From positions 1 to 64,000 of IMG/VR virus record IMGVR_UViG_3300032316_000223: DNA of 64,000 nucleotides; one strand, given 5' to 3'. Below, in pieces: positions 40,101 through 48,823 of the stretch (position 1 is the first letter of the stretch; each line of letters begins with the position of its first letter). This DNA is from a virus. A program made the translations under genes and the position numbers. A model generated the notes under the pieces. It saw only the letters and a program-made list of their open reading frames with translations, was not told the DNA's origin and did no database searches.

Positions 40101-40520
40101 ATTTCAAATCCAAATTTAATTAGACCAGGCCAAGTAATTAAGATACCAGGAAAAATGTATGGTGGTTCAATTTCAAAATACATGGCATTTGGCGGTAGAG
40201 CAATGGGATCAGATACCGTACCAACAATGCTAACTCCTGGAGAGTTTGTCATGAATAAGGCAGCGTCAAAAGCATATGGACCATTGCTTGAAAGAATAAA
40301 TGAATCCAAGTATCCTGGAATGCTTGGTGATATGGGTACAACCCAAGTTCCAATAAATAACATTTCAACATCTGTAAGCGATAACTCAACGGCAGTGTAT
40401 AATTATAATTTAGGATTCAGTATTAATAGCGCTAATGGAAATGCTAAAGATATTGCTAATGCGGTAATGAGAGAAATCAAAAATGTTGATTCACAAAGAA
40501 TTAGAGGACAAAGGCGATAA
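34182..40520 (+). CDS. Tail tape measure protein, 2112 aa, with LysM domain
   Basis: Sets tail length and is delivered with DNA. The N-terminal coiled coil leads into a TP901-type core (residues 170-520, e.g. LAAEAAAAGFQGLDLQRQTA, IEQMFGKFQFARLSTLFANV) and hydrophobic stretches at 530-590 and 1165-1230. Long helical regions follow. Two GDxVPAMLxPGE motifs occur near 685 and 2015. Residues about 1950-1991 are a LysM domain (SGNTLSGIAAKAGVKLADVI), which may bind peptidoglycan. By the usual 0.15 nm per residue the tail would be about 300 nm. Confidence 0.9.
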   Translation: MADVNANIDINIDSSNALSQLKALQRQISQFHTSIAKSSEAAALAQKGLQKNLLNSINSIGAFSAEMRTVKTSAESFTDSLEKNKFSMREYFRYAGASTKTFGKLFKSEFETIGRVAEERVKRLQTQYIKMGRDTNGAMKAMAIMPTQLDMGDYNTKIQVAAQKQALFNQLMKQGSTNLLNFGKNTQWAGRQLMVGFTLPLMLVGSAATKTFMEMEAQALRFRKVYGDLFTPQSETKEALANITELGKQFTKYGVSVSQTVGLAAEAAAAGFQGLDLQRQTAQATRLSILGQVESQKALETTISLQNAFGMSSDKLAESIDFLNAVENQTVVSLDDITTAIPKVAPVIQQLGGDVKDLTFFMAAMKEGGINASEGANALKSGLAALINPTKKASDMLAGFGINATAIVEKNKGNLKATVVEFASALNALDPLARARAIEQMFGKFQFARLSTLFANVAKDGNQAARVLALANSSVEELSALSEQELGMTADSAMNKFKKSVEDLKFALVPVGEAFLEALTPVIEFVGGILEKFSNLSDGTKKLITLLTVGIGAVGPVLLMTFGLLANGVANIIKLFLTLRGGYQRLTGQSQMLGEQTQYMTMEQLDAAAAAHSLNQTHANLTQTFTAEVAQINKLIAAYTSAAGAARNFAMNNPGMMMPGRGARRFADGILSVPGPKGAGDVVPAMLSPGEAVIPTDMAKKYAPLINGMIADNIPGYKFGKGFKNATMFLPESINTLMGQLTGRGAATGDVTKYLDQAGGASMAPLVAVIAREIKVGLNNPKFKQEWSAIADLFAQTATDALNQSGREFIKDADLEEIVVPALREAAKGIQIAGKDIDVALENAISQIRTVGPVGVGSGSSGGIGRTTFAGSYRGARTAAQKFAAEENPAAFRQTERLSQSRGKTVRSFQTLNPMLDKWEVATMSHITTSVTASAEELTKQMTPYLGDVGEKITKAITKDIAKGAIQEARVVRQPFANSPQFEPKMDLSRGGSYRGTISDFVTQQTIRKNEEHAKRLADAAIASTAKAAGTQSPSRKTIPIGEDIARGLEVGMENRQDDVALAGSQLGQAATGGAGRGSRRVASRPQGAPGSVAGNAPRVGVPLSTLNAAYEENAMRDALRKQQQKIAITNQRMNSLNKAFMSGTFALSALSGVASMAGGNLGKFSEILFQITGPLFALSSVIQLLTGNKIISLISKFKVGFGLAGIGLMVGVGIIKLANDARKKELEYIYGLSNAMKTTTEQVKTLGDFFGVVPTKLPFENRNREIVSKDTRTARDRLRADESFKKQFAPTIKTLSKSTAQEAQLAFTTLALNLKAQGFANEQVQTIVDALREEAGKTEVKLDVKSLNFSTESIKELQDQIKPLLENLGKQLNSGGMQTKFIRGYGTAASETYIEFTKDAKKALSELSTFISETSNSAAGMFRLGLISGEQFESTLLSTLNTMNGLDETSRRVALLEVFKKLDLDAKPFLSTLYTVKQQMMLIALLSSGVLSKDSPILKALSSSDGKTKMRGINRLRVAYENLFGAINKVNEEDAKGGGGGGGGKGKPNALQERIKALQNQTKAYIILRNAKIDEATATELSNDAEIASLVIANNKGASLEKIIKLIKEYKAAIKGQADAELKYMEKPNLFKKQLERYQAQADLRDKIIDIQFAPKIKAENDALKTQEQNLQKVNDEIQKITDSQIKPIQDIIDANNFTLESISLQEDAINEKYNTQIEALDKIATINQDIANIQKQRLSIADALTRGDISAAAQLVQEARAENASSAVTGQKEALTNTRDAQIKALGRVAIEKQNKELQLQINTIERGSLLTLQQKKDTIENTIDSINRNIQALNSEVDSLKSSAFYAGKTREEIDSLAGLIEAAEKAGIPFNESLLTQAGSAAALAKALGDAVTNQKNLASLSGLSGGSGTGTGTGTGTGTGGSSTYVGGTKVDIPSTGSTVTVKSGNTLSGIAAKAGVKLADVIKANPQISNPNLIRPGQVIKIPGKMYGGSISKYMAFGGRAMGSDTVPTMLTPGEFVMNKAASKAYGPLLERINESKYPGMLGDMGTTQVPINNISTSVSDNSTAVYNYNLGFSINSANGNAKDIANAVMREIKNVDSQRIRGQRR
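39915..39958 (+). repeat. Hexanucleotide microsatellite in the tape measure gene
   Basis: GGCACA/GGTACA-type hexamers in tandem encode a (Gly-Thr)n linker just before the LysM domain. Slippage could change linker length without a frameshift. Confidence 0.7.
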
Positions 40521-41155
40521 TGGCTACTAGTGCTTATTTAACGGGTAGACGAAGGTACACCAGACCGCAGGGTATATTATGGGCAAACAACGCTGGAACC
40601 CTCTCTAATGGCCTATACGTGCCTACTGGAGTGGAGGTAGGGGCATCTACAACAGAAACAGATCCAGATTTATTAGATCAGTTTATTATTTTATCTGATC
40701 ATAATAGGGGGGATATGCAATTTAATACCCAAAGAATTGAGCAACGCCAAAGAACGATTAATGGTCGCATGCGTTCATATCATATTGCAGATAAGTTAAC
40801 TATGTCCGTGTCTTGGAACATGCTGCCTTCAAGAGGGTATTCAGGATTGCCTAACTTTAACTCAACAACAGGAGTATCACCAAGTGAAGGATCTACAACA
40901 GAGTACACAGCAGACGGTGGTGCAGGTGGAGTAGAACTTCTTGATTGGTATGAAACACATCAAGGTCCGTTTTTTATGTACCTTGCTTATGATAAATATA
41001 CAAACCTAGAAGGACAAACTTATGAATACAATGGTTTAAATAGATATAATCAAATTATTGAAGTTTACTTTGCAGACTTTAATTATTCAGTTGTAAAGCG
41101 TGGGGCAACAAATCATGATCTTTGGAACATATCGGCAACACTGGAAGAAGTCTAA
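40520..41155 (+). CDS. Putative distal tail protein, 211 aa
   Basis: Starts by TAATG overlap with the tape measure. Beta-rich with FIILSDHNRGDMQFNTQRIE, QRTINGRMRSYHIADKLTMS and a C-terminal VYFADFNYSVVKRG ... WNISATLEEV, the layout of small tail-tip (distal tail-like) proteins that follow the tape measure. Position is the main support. Confidence 0.6.
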   Translation: MATSAYLTGRRRYTRPQGILWANNAGTLSNGLYVPTGVEVGASTTETDPDLLDQFIILSDHNRGDMQFNTQRIEQRQRTINGRMRSYHIADKLTMSVSWNMLPSRGYSGLPNFNSTTGVSPSEGSTTEYTADGGAGGVELLDWYETHQGPFFMYLAYDKYTNLEGQTYEYNGLNRYNQIIEVYFADFNYSVVKRGATNHDLWNISATLEEV

Positions 41156-44100
41156 ATGTTTGAAAGTGCTGAACTAAAAAACCACTTTGAAACATCTGCA
41201 ACAATACAGACAGAGTCATTAGTTCTGGCTGAATGGAACATGAATATGCCAGACAATATATTTAAACTTGGTAATTACAGATATAGATCCCAGGAACAAA
41301 ATTCTCAATTCTTAACACTGCCTAATACATTTGATAGCGCAGACGCTGGATTATTTTATACTGGAGCAACAGATGCAGATGTTGTTGTTGATGGAGGGTT
41401 TGAAAATGATGGAACACCACAAACCTTCAAATCCATAAAAGAAAAAAATAAACTTTTATATTCATTAGAAGATTGCATAAAGCCATTTAGACCTAGATCT
41501 GGTATTAATAAAGCAGTTGCTTTTAAGGGTAAGTTTTTATCAAATTCTGGAAGTGATCTTGCTAGAAGGCCAAGATATTATATGGCATCACGATATGATC
41601 AATTTAAATACTTCACATCTTTTAGAACTGAGAATGGTGTTGAAAGAGGTATTGCTAAAAATATAGTTAACGGCAATTACTATATAGACGATACTGCACC
41701 ATTTGTAGTTTATAAAAAAAATGTACCAGCAAACAGAATCATTGTAAAAATGCAGACCAATGTTGGAGACGTAGACCTAGGAGACTTTACTGATATTTCT
41801 AGAACTTTTTCAGATCCCTTTTTTGGTAACGTAAATAAAACAACGCCAACAAGGTGGAAGGTTCAATATCTTGAAGGAAATAATTGGGCAGATGCCTATG
41901 TGTTTACTGAAAACGATGTACGTGAAGATGGGTCCCCAATCATTGCTCATGACGGATATGTTGAATTACAATATAGATTAAAAAATATTCCAGATAATTT
42001 TAAAGACAGTTTTGTTTTTGCAGAAACCTTTTCTTCATCTACACTACTACCAAATGAATCAATAAACGGATATGCATATTTAGTTATTTCAAATGCAGGA
42101 GATGTTGGAACTTATTATGTTTGGAACAGCACCACTGAAACGTATGATACATTTACTCCCGTTTATGGATGGGTACTAGGAAGTGAACAAATTGACAATA
42201 AGACAACATTTGTTACAGATCTAACAAATCCATCATCATTTCAAGAAACAACAAATGGGCAAATTATTTATAGAGAGTTTCAAAATGTTCGTGGACTAAG
42301 AATCGTAGTAGAAAAAATGAACAAGTTTGATTCTACCTTTGATTTAATTGAAATGTCTCCAAGATTAGTTGCTAATATATCGGATAAGACAATAGATTAT
42401 AGCGTTAAAAAAATTCTTTCAGATCTTGGAACATCTGCTTTACCAGTAGGACAATTACTCGCTTCAACTGGAAGCATATCTTTATTTGATGATGATCAAG
42501 CCTTTAATGATAATAACACAACTAGCATAATTAGTGATTATGTTGATAAAAATATTAAATTTAATTTTTATGAAAAAATATTAAATGTAAGTGGATTTGA
42601 TTATTGGGTTCCGATCAAAACGCTTTATTCTGATGGATTTCCACAAGCAACCGTTACTGCTGGTACATTAGAAATATCTTTAAGAGACTTTTATTTCTTT
42701 TTAGAATCTATGCCTGCCCCTAGAATGTTAGTAACAGAGGTATCGCTTAGTTATGCAATTAGTTTAATTCTTGATTATATTGGGTTTAGCAATTACGCAT
42801 TTTATAGAACAACGAACGAACCAGACCCAATCATTCCATATTTTTTTATTGCTCCAGATCAAACGGTAGCAGAAGTGTTAAATCAACTTGCAGTGTCTAC
42901 ACAAACAGCAATGTTTTTTGATGAATATAACAATTTTATTGTAATGAGCAAAAACTATATGCTCCCAGATATAGATGATAGAACTTCCAGCATGGTTCTG
43001 TCTGGGTCTAATAATCAATCTGTTAGCGGTATTATTGAAAACTTATCTTCTGGAACACTTCCAAATATTATTTCAATTGCATCTGAAGATAAAAAAGTTT
43101 ATAATAACGGAAAGATTAATTATACAACTAGGTATATTCAAAGATCATACGGTTCTATTCGTCAAGCAAGTATGATTGATATAGATAAAACTTGGATTTA
43201 TAAACCAGCACTTTTATGGGAAGTATCTGGAACGGACTCAACTAAAACAATTAATGAGGTTGCGTCTAAACAGGGTAAATATGTTTTAGGAGCAATGCCG
43301 TTAAATTCTGACCTTACTATGTCTCCACCAAGTGTTGTTAATCGTAAAATAGTAAATAATGTTTTTGATCTTGGGGAAAACGTTTATTGGCTTACAAGAT
43401 ATCAAGGATACTTTTATTCTAATGGAGAAGTCATTAGATATGACGCTGCACAGTTTAATGTTACCCTTGCAATTTGGTATCCCATATTGTCAGACGGTAT
43501 AAATTTAGATGAATCTAAACCAGAAATTGTTTTACCTGGAAGATTAGCGCCAACAAGCGTTATTGATAATTTAGACAAAAGAGTTGCAAATAGAGAAATT
43601 ACAGAAGCACAAAAGGGTGAACAAATACAGGCATGGAGAGTTTCTCACAGACAGGGCAGTAGCAATGTGTGGATTACCAATAATCAAGAGTATCAAAACT
43701 TTTTTAAATCTTTGCCGTTTAACGGAAAAATATACCCAACTGGTTTAGTAAGAATTTATACAGTTCCATTTTACGAAGACATTGATGGTGTTACTCGTTT
43801 ACAGAATGGCGCAGTTTATGAGCATGGACGTGCTCAATTTGGAACAGCAATAACAAGTCATACTGCTGGAATAGACACATATTGGTCAAACAATTCCTAT
43901 GTTAGAGGCTGTGATATGGAAACCCAATATTTATTTACAACTACTTTGCTTGAAGATATTTCTTTACCAGCAACTTCAATTGGAGCAGCAGGAGTCAATA
44001 ACTCTAAAGCACAGCAGACATCAAGAGGCGGAACAATTAAAAACTTTATGTCTTCAAGTTACACAACGGAAACATCAGTTAACTCAACCATATCTCCTAA

Positions 44101-45664
44101 AACTGGAACAATTCAGTCATCAGCGCTAGTAATGAATGGTCCAACTTTTGAAACAACTGAGACTCCAATTGATTTGGTTTCTTATGTTTACAAAGAATTA
44201 GATAATTCTTATAAACATTTTGGAACAAGAATGCGTATTATTGGAAAGATTGAAAATAATGAACGTCGTAGTCAAACACCAAATGGAAGCACAACATATT
44301 ATCAAGTTGCTGGAGTTCAACCAGATCAAAACGTAAGCATTGGTGGTGGCTCAGGTGGTCTTGCAGTATTGCTTAATCCAACCACTAACAATGGATATTA
44401 TTTTGAAATTGCTGCATTAACAGAAGATAATATAGAGTCATACTTAAAATTAGATAAAAATAATAAATCACAAATTTCTATTAACAATGTTGTTTTTTAT
44501 AAAATTAAAAAAGATGCTTCTAACAATAATGCAATTCCTGTAAAACTTTATGGCGGTCTAGCAAAAATTACAGTTGACGATGGTAGGTTTACTGGGCAGT
44601 ATAGAATGTCTGGTGAAGAAAATCCAACGGTATATGATTTAGCGGTAGAGTATCAAGACATAGGAAAAATAAGAAGGTTCTATCTATATATTAATAATCA
44701 GTTGATTAAAGTTGTAGACGATCCAGACCCACTTCCAATATACAATAATATGGCTCCATTTGTTCGTGGTTCATCCAGAGTTATGTTTGAAAACATTTAT
44801 GCTTTGTCACAAAACTATTCTCAAAATAGCGTTTTTACAGTTGGAGAAACTTTATCTTCTGCTTTTGGAGATAATGAAATAAGTGCTAGCGAATCTTTAA
44901 GAAAATATGCAATGAGCGGTATGGTTCAAGCAACTTACCTATCTGGGATTAGTGCCCAGCAACCACCTAAGTACAATTTATATTTTGATGAATTTGGCTC
45001 AATAATGAGAGAATGTGCTTATTTTGATGTTAAATATGATCGTGCATACCCAGCACTTTATGCTAAACTATCACCAACATTTAATAATATTAAAGGCTAT
45101 GTCTCATCTGGTTTTTATGCAGACTCTTATGGTGCTGAGTTTTTAATATTTAATGCTACAGATACAGCATTAAATCTTGATGAAACAAGCGGGAACTACT
45201 TAAGAATTCAAGGTGTTACATTTACACAAGACACTACACATGAGTTAACAGTTGACGAATACTTTAAAAAACGTAGCAATTTTTCTAACCCATTATTAAC
45301 TGGATCTTCTCAAATTGTTTCTCCGCAAGTTGAAAAACAAAGGTTTGATGAAATTAAAAGAAGCAGAATGATTTATGGGAATAACGAGTTTACTTTAGAC
45401 ACTCCATATATACAGACCCAAGATGATGCAGAAAATTTAATGGGATGGATGATAGACAAACTTATGGTTCCTAAAAAATCAATTGGTTTAAAAATATTTG
45501 CAACTCCAACAATTCAACTTGGAGATATAGTAACAATTAACTATAAAGATTCTAATAACTTAGATTTAGTTACTTCAACTAATTCTAGGTTTATAATTTA
45601 TAACATTGAGTATGCAAGAAAAATAAATGGTCCAGACATGACTATTTATTTGGCGGAGGTGTAA
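41156..45664 (+). CDS. Tail hub/tip protein, 1502 aa
   Basis: Very large beta-rich protein in the position of the tail-associated hub (tail tip) proteins. The C terminus (QDDAENLMGWMIDKLMVPKK, then FATPTIQLGDIVTINY and IIYNIEYARK) is the typical hub segment. A central stretch (VTEVSLSYAISLILDYIGFS, TVAEVLNQLAVSTQTAMFFD) resembles hub domains that bind fibres. Residues 1-150 contain a jelly-roll-like part. No hydrolase motif was recognised. Starts directly after the preceding stop. Confidence 0.65.
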   Translation: MFESAELKNHFETSATIQTESLVLAEWNMNMPDNIFKLGNYRYRSQEQNSQFLTLPNTFDSADAGLFYTGATDADVVVDGGFENDGTPQTFKSIKEKNKLLYSLEDCIKPFRPRSGINKAVAFKGKFLSNSGSDLARRPRYYMASRYDQFKYFTSFRTENGVERGIAKNIVNGNYYIDDTAPFVVYKKNVPANRIIVKMQTNVGDVDLGDFTDISRTFSDPFFGNVNKTTPTRWKVQYLEGNNWADAYVFTENDVREDGSPIIAHDGYVELQYRLKNIPDNFKDSFVFAETFSSSTLLPNESINGYAYLVISNAGDVGTYYVWNSTTETYDTFTPVYGWVLGSEQIDNKTTFVTDLTNPSSFQETTNGQIIYREFQNVRGLRIVVEKMNKFDSTFDLIEMSPRLVANISDKTIDYSVKKILSDLGTSALPVGQLLASTGSISLFDDDQAFNDNNTTSIISDYVDKNIKFNFYEKILNVSGFDYWVPIKTLYSDGFPQATVTAGTLEISLRDFYFFLESMPAPRMLVTEVSLSYAISLILDYIGFSNYAFYRTTNEPDPIIPYFFIAPDQTVAEVLNQLAVSTQTAMFFDEYNNFIVMSKNYMLPDIDDRTSSMVLSGSNNQSVSGIIENLSSGTLPNIISIASEDKKVYNNGKINYTTRYIQRSYGSIRQASMIDIDKTWIYKPALLWEVSGTDSTKTINEVASKQGKYVLGAMPLNSDLTMSPPSVVNRKIVNNVFDLGENVYWLTRYQGYFYSNGEVIRYDAAQFNVTLAIWYPILSDGINLDESKPEIVLPGRLAPTSVIDNLDKRVANREITEAQKGEQIQAWRVSHRQGSSNVWITNNQEYQNFFKSLPFNGKIYPTGLVRIYTVPFYEDIDGVTRLQNGAVYEHGRAQFGTAITSHTAGIDTYWSNNSYVRGCDMETQYLFTTTLLEDISLPATSIGAAGVNNSKAQQTSRGGTIKNFMSSSYTTETSVNSTISPKTGTIQSSALVMNGPTFETTETPIDLVSYVYKELDNSYKHFGTRMRIIGKIENNERRSQTPNGSTTYYQVAGVQPDQNVSIGGGSGGLAVLLNPTTNNGYYFEIAALTEDNIESYLKLDKNNKSQISINNVVFYKIKKDASNNNAIPVKLYGGLAKITVDDGRFTGQYRMSGEENPTVYDLAVEYQDIGKIRRFYLYINNQLIKVVDDPDPLPIYNNMAPFVRGSSRVMFENIYALSQNYSQNSVFTVGETLSSAFGDNEISASESLRKYAMSGMVQATYLSGISAQQPPKYNLYFDEFGSIMRECAYFDVKYDRAYPALYAKLSPTFNNIKGYVSSGFYADSYGAEFLIFNATDTALNLDETSGNYLRIQGVTFTQDTTHELTVDEYFKKRSNFSNPLLTGSSQIVSPQVEKQRFDEIKRSRMIYGNNEFTLDTPYIQTQDDAENLMGWMIDKLMVPKKSIGLKIFATPTIQLGDIVTINYKDSNNLDLVTSTNSRFIIYNIEYARKINGPDMTIYLAEV

Positions 45665-45665
45665 G

Positions 45666-46580
45666 ATGGCAAAACCAGATCCAAAAAATCCAGATACTGC
45701 TGTACGTGCACAATCTGGAGATTCATTAAGCGCAATTGCAAAGGCTTATGATTTAACTCTTTCTGAAATTAAAGCATTAAATCCAAATATTGTGAATGAT
45801 GCAAAATATAATGGTGGAAAAACAATTTTTTCTAATACAAAAATTAATATTGCCCCAGCAAGTTCAGGTAAGATTACTATGGGAAACCCAAATAACGGAA
45901 TGTTTATTGGTCCTATCCCAACAGGAACTACTCGTACTGCAACTGGATATGTACCAGAAGTTAAGGAGCCATCAGGATATTCTCCAGGAGATTTTAGAAA
46001 AGCAGAAGAAAAATCTAATGAGCCTTTTTATCAATCACAAAATATACCAGATGTACCAGATGTTCCTGAAAAATTCTTTGGACTTAAAGTAAACCCAACA
46101 CCACCAACCCCAACCTTAACAGCAACAGTTTTACCTCCACCACCACCAGTTAAAACTGCAACTTTAGATATTATATTGTTTGATGAAGAGTCCATCCCTA
46201 CAGATGGAATGTTTGATCAAATATTTGAAAATATTGGCGGTCAAGAATTAATTAGTATAACAAGGTCTGACATTGTTAATGGACAAAAAATATCATATCA
46301 ACCCATTAAAAACCTTTCAGCCATTCAACAAAGGTATAATCCAAACAATATTCTTAGCCTACAACAAACCGCAGACAAATTCTTTGCTGGATTTTCAATT
46401 AAACTAGAAGACAAGGTTCCACAAATTGGCAATGGGGCTAACGGAGAAAACGTATACCTTAACGCAACTGGAGACCTAATCATTGAGTTTATCAACATAA
46501 ATGCTGATGAACAAATAGAAACACAGATTAGCGTAAGTGGTACAATATATGAAGCAGATCTTGGAGACTATACATCATGA
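45666..46580 (+). CDS. LysM-containing tail-tip protein, 304 aa
   Basis: Residues about 12-62 form a LysM domain (VRAQSGDSLSAIAKAYDLTL, then IKALNPNI), known to bind N-acetylglucosamine polymers such as peptidoglycan. A Pro/Thr-rich linker (residues 140-165) leads to a beta-rich C-terminal domain. Together with the tape measure LysM this suggests wall contact at the tail tip during infection. Overlaps the next gene by 4 nt. Confidence 0.65.
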   Translation: MAKPDPKNPDTAVRAQSGDSLSAIAKAYDLTLSEIKALNPNIVNDAKYNGGKTIFSNTKINIAPASSGKITMGNPNNGMFIGPIPTGTTRTATGYVPEVKEPSGYSPGDFRKAEEKSNEPFYQSQNIPDVPDVPEKFFGLKVNPTPPTPTLTATVLPPPPPVKTATLDIILFDEESIPTDGMFDQIFENIGGQELISITRSDIVNGQKISYQPIKNLSAIQQRYNPNNILSLQQTADKFFAGFSIKLEDKVPQIGNGANGENVYLNATGDLIIEFININADEQIETQISVSGTIYEADLGDYTS

Positions 46581-47737
46581 TAACCAATACTGGTAAATCT
46601 ATTATTGCAAAGTATTTACTTGGCCAGGCTCCTGCCTATGCCTCTTATATTGCTATTGGCTGTGGTGCTACCCCGCTAGATACCGCCGATGAAATTGGCG
46701 ATTATTCAACAAAAACAAATTTAGACTTTGAGATGTTTCGTGTTCCAATATCATCTAGAGGTTTTGTAAATGAAGACGGTGTAGATAAAATTGTTTTAAC
46801 AGCAGAACTACCAACAGAAGAAAGATATGAAATATCTGAAATTGGAATATATTCTGCAGGTTCCAACCCATCCGCTGGAGCATATGATAGTAAAACAGTA
46901 TTTGCGTTTACACAAACAGAAAACTGGCAGTATGTAACAACAGCAGCAGCAGTGGCAATTGACACAGAGTCTGCTGCGCTAGATGCTCCTATTTATAACA
47001 ACATTATTGCTGTAACAGATCCAGTATTTCAAACAAGCGCAGATAATCCGATATTTTTTAAATCACCAAGAGTTGCAAGATATGAAAGACCAAGATTTTT
47101 AAATAATGTAATTATGATAAAAGGCAATGAGGCTGATCTTGATATTGAATCTGACAGTGGTCCAACACAAGATACTTTTGCAATAGGTGCAGGATCAAAC
47201 TATATTAGATTAAGCGGTACAACAGTTGATTTTACAAAAAATTCTCCAACAGATCAATTAAGATTAGCATTCTCAATCGTAAACAGAGATGGAACATATG
47301 GGGCGGGAACTCAACCAGAAAGAGCAAGAGTTTTGGTTTCATTTGAAAATACAAGTGGAACAGAGTTTGCAAGACTTGAGGCAGAAGTTGCTGACGATAG
47401 TAGTGGTGGACAATACGATTTTGCTACAGAAAGATATTTTGTTGTAACAAAACAACTTCAACAACTATATAGAACCTCTGGATTTGATTGGAATGCCGTT
47501 TCTGTAGTTAAAGTGTACGCATGCGTTATTGATGGAGTTAATCCCTCTGGTAATTATTATGTAGCCTTGGATGCTTTAAAACTAGAAAATGTTGCCACAG
47601 TAAACCCACTCTACGGATTAACAGGATATTCAGTAATTCAAACTGCAGGCGCAGCAACAATAGTTAAAAGTCCTAATACTAGCAACTATGTTGAATTTAG
47701 ATTTTCAGTGGATCTCTCTAGTGGAAACAATTCATAA
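46577..47737 (+). CDS. Tail-tip/baseplate protein, 386 aa
   Basis: Starts MITNTGKSIIAKYLLGQAPAYASYIAIGCG, a pattern I recognise from baseplate-periphery proteins of many phages, with the ELPTEERYEISEIGIYSAGS segment. Residues 190-350 form a jelly-roll-like module (LRLAFSIVNRDGTYGAG). Coupled by ATGA upstream and TAATG downstream. Function in fibre attachment is inferred. Confidence 0.6.
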   Translation: MITNTGKSIIAKYLLGQAPAYASYIAIGCGATPLDTADEIGDYSTKTNLDFEMFRVPISSRGFVNEDGVDKIVLTAELPTEERYEISEIGIYSAGSNPSAGAYDSKTVFAFTQTENWQYVTTAAAVAIDTESAALDAPIYNNIIAVTDPVFQTSADNPIFFKSPRVARYERPRFLNNVIMIKGNEADLDIESDSGPTQDTFAIGAGSNYIRLSGTTVDFTKNSPTDQLRLAFSIVNRDGTYGAGTQPERARVLVSFENTSGTEFARLEAEVADDSSGGQYDFATERYFVVTKQLQQLYRTSGFDWNAVSVVKVYACVIDGVNPSGNYYVALDALKLENVATVNPLYGLTGYSVIQTAGAATIVKSPNTSNYVEFRFSVDLSSGNNS

Positions 47738-48162
47738 TGGCTGACGCAGGAATTAAAAGAGTTATAATTAAAAAATCATCTTTACCAGCAGTAGATAATA
47801 ATAAAGTTGGATACGTTTTTAGATATAGGGTTGTTTCTGAAGATAAAAACAGAACTTCTCAATGGTCTCCAATAAACCTTGTATTAGACAACTCAATTAC
47901 TAGTGTTACTGGAACAGTACAGGTTTCATCCTCAGTTATTAGTACAGTCTGGGGAGATGAATTAAATAGACCAAAATATGATGTTTTTGTTGGATTTGAT
48001 GGTGCTACAGCAACCTATCATGGAACGACACCAATTCACTCATATCAATTTATTAAAACTGGAACCACAAATGTGCGTGTAATTATTCAAGTTGAATCAT
48101 CTGAGAAAACATTAAATGCCAATTTGCAAATATACAACTCTGGCTTAGTTTCTTTGGTATAA
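47737..48162 (+). CDS. Small beta-rich tail protein, 141 aa
   Basis: VGYVFRYRVVSEDKNRTSQW reads like a fibronectin-type beta-sandwich strand pattern, followed by VFVGFDGATATYHGTTPIHS. It is coupled to the preceding tail gene and its stop overlaps the next promoter. Virion component at the tail tip is likely; no family named. Confidence 0.55.
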   Translation: MADAGIKRVIIKKSSLPAVDNNKVGYVFRYRVVSEDKNRTSQWSPINLVLDNSITSVTGTVQVSSSVISTVWGDELNRPKYDVFVGFDGATATYHGTTPIHSYQFIKTGTTNVRVIIQVESSEKTLNANLQIYNSGLVSLV

Positions 48163-48163
48163 T
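48158..48163 (+). promoter_or_regulatory. Extended -10 element
   Basis: TGGTATAAT overlapping the stop codon of the preceding gene, 16 nt before the ATG at 48180, which has AGGAGGA. Confidence 0.6.
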
Positions 48164-48179
48164 AAAATAGGAGGAATAA

Positions 48180-48620
48180 ATGGCAAAAGTACCACTACCA
48201 GAAAGAGGGCAACCTCTTGATGTTACATATTTATATCAATTGATTGAGGCTGTAAACGACCTCTCTACAAATGTTGCTTCTAAGCAAACAAGTAAGACAA
48301 TTATTGATACCGCAAGTGCTGGTAAGGCAGAGGTTCAAACCTCTAATACAAGAATAGTAGGCGGTTTGGTTGAAGTTGCAAACAACTCCACGGTTTCGGC
48401 GGGAAACGAAAGAACATTTACCTATGACTTTAAAGACTTTAAATATCCACCAATAGTATCAGCAACTCCAGTAAACACTGGACAAACACCAGCAGGACAA
48501 AACGTAAATATTGTTTTAAAGAGCGTTACAGAAACAAGGGTAGAAGGTGTTGTAAGGTTTGGCGCATCTGGAGATTTATCTCTGTCAGTACACTTAGTCA
48601 TTGTCGGTATACCAAATTAA
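48180..48620 (+). CDS. Tail protein, 146 aa
   Basis: MAKVPLPERGQPLDVTYLYQ and a helical stretch precede a C-terminal beta domain (NERTFTYDFKDFKYPPIVSA, VVRFGASGDLSLSVHLVIVG). The pattern is common in small conserved tail proteins of environmental phages. Last gene of the structural block, with its own promoter. Role unknown. Confidence 0.55.
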   Translation: MAKVPLPERGQPLDVTYLYQLIEAVNDLSTNVASKQTSKTIIDTASAGKAEVQTSNTRIVGGLVEVANNSTVSAGNERTFTYDFKDFKYPPIVSATPVNTGQTPAGQNVNIVLKSVTETRVEGVVRFGASGDLSLSVHLVIVGIPN

Positions 48621-48631
48621 AGATAATATTA

Positions 48632-48823
48632 ATGATTTATTGTAAAAAATGCAAAGGTAGAACTTTTGTTGATAGACAGTATAGCAGTGCTCAGCACATA
48701 GAGACATCCTGTATGGTATGTGGTATGAGAAAATTTTTTCATCCACCAACAGAAAGTGAAGAAGGAAGATGGTTACTAGCAAAGGAATTATCCAGAGCGA
48801 AATCTACAATAACGAAACTGTAA
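48632..48823 (+). CDS. Zinc-ribbon small protein, 63 aa
   Basis: CKKC near the N terminus and CMVCG at residues 27-31 form a zinc ribbon; the tail is basic and helical. It opens the replication-side block and overlaps the next gene by 55 nt in another frame. Similar size and design to other ribbon proteins in the window. Transcription-factor-like adaptor is possible. Confidence 0.6.
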   Translation: MIYCKKCKGRTFVDRQYSSAQHIETSCMVCGMRKFFHPPTESEEGRWLLAKELSRAKSTITKL

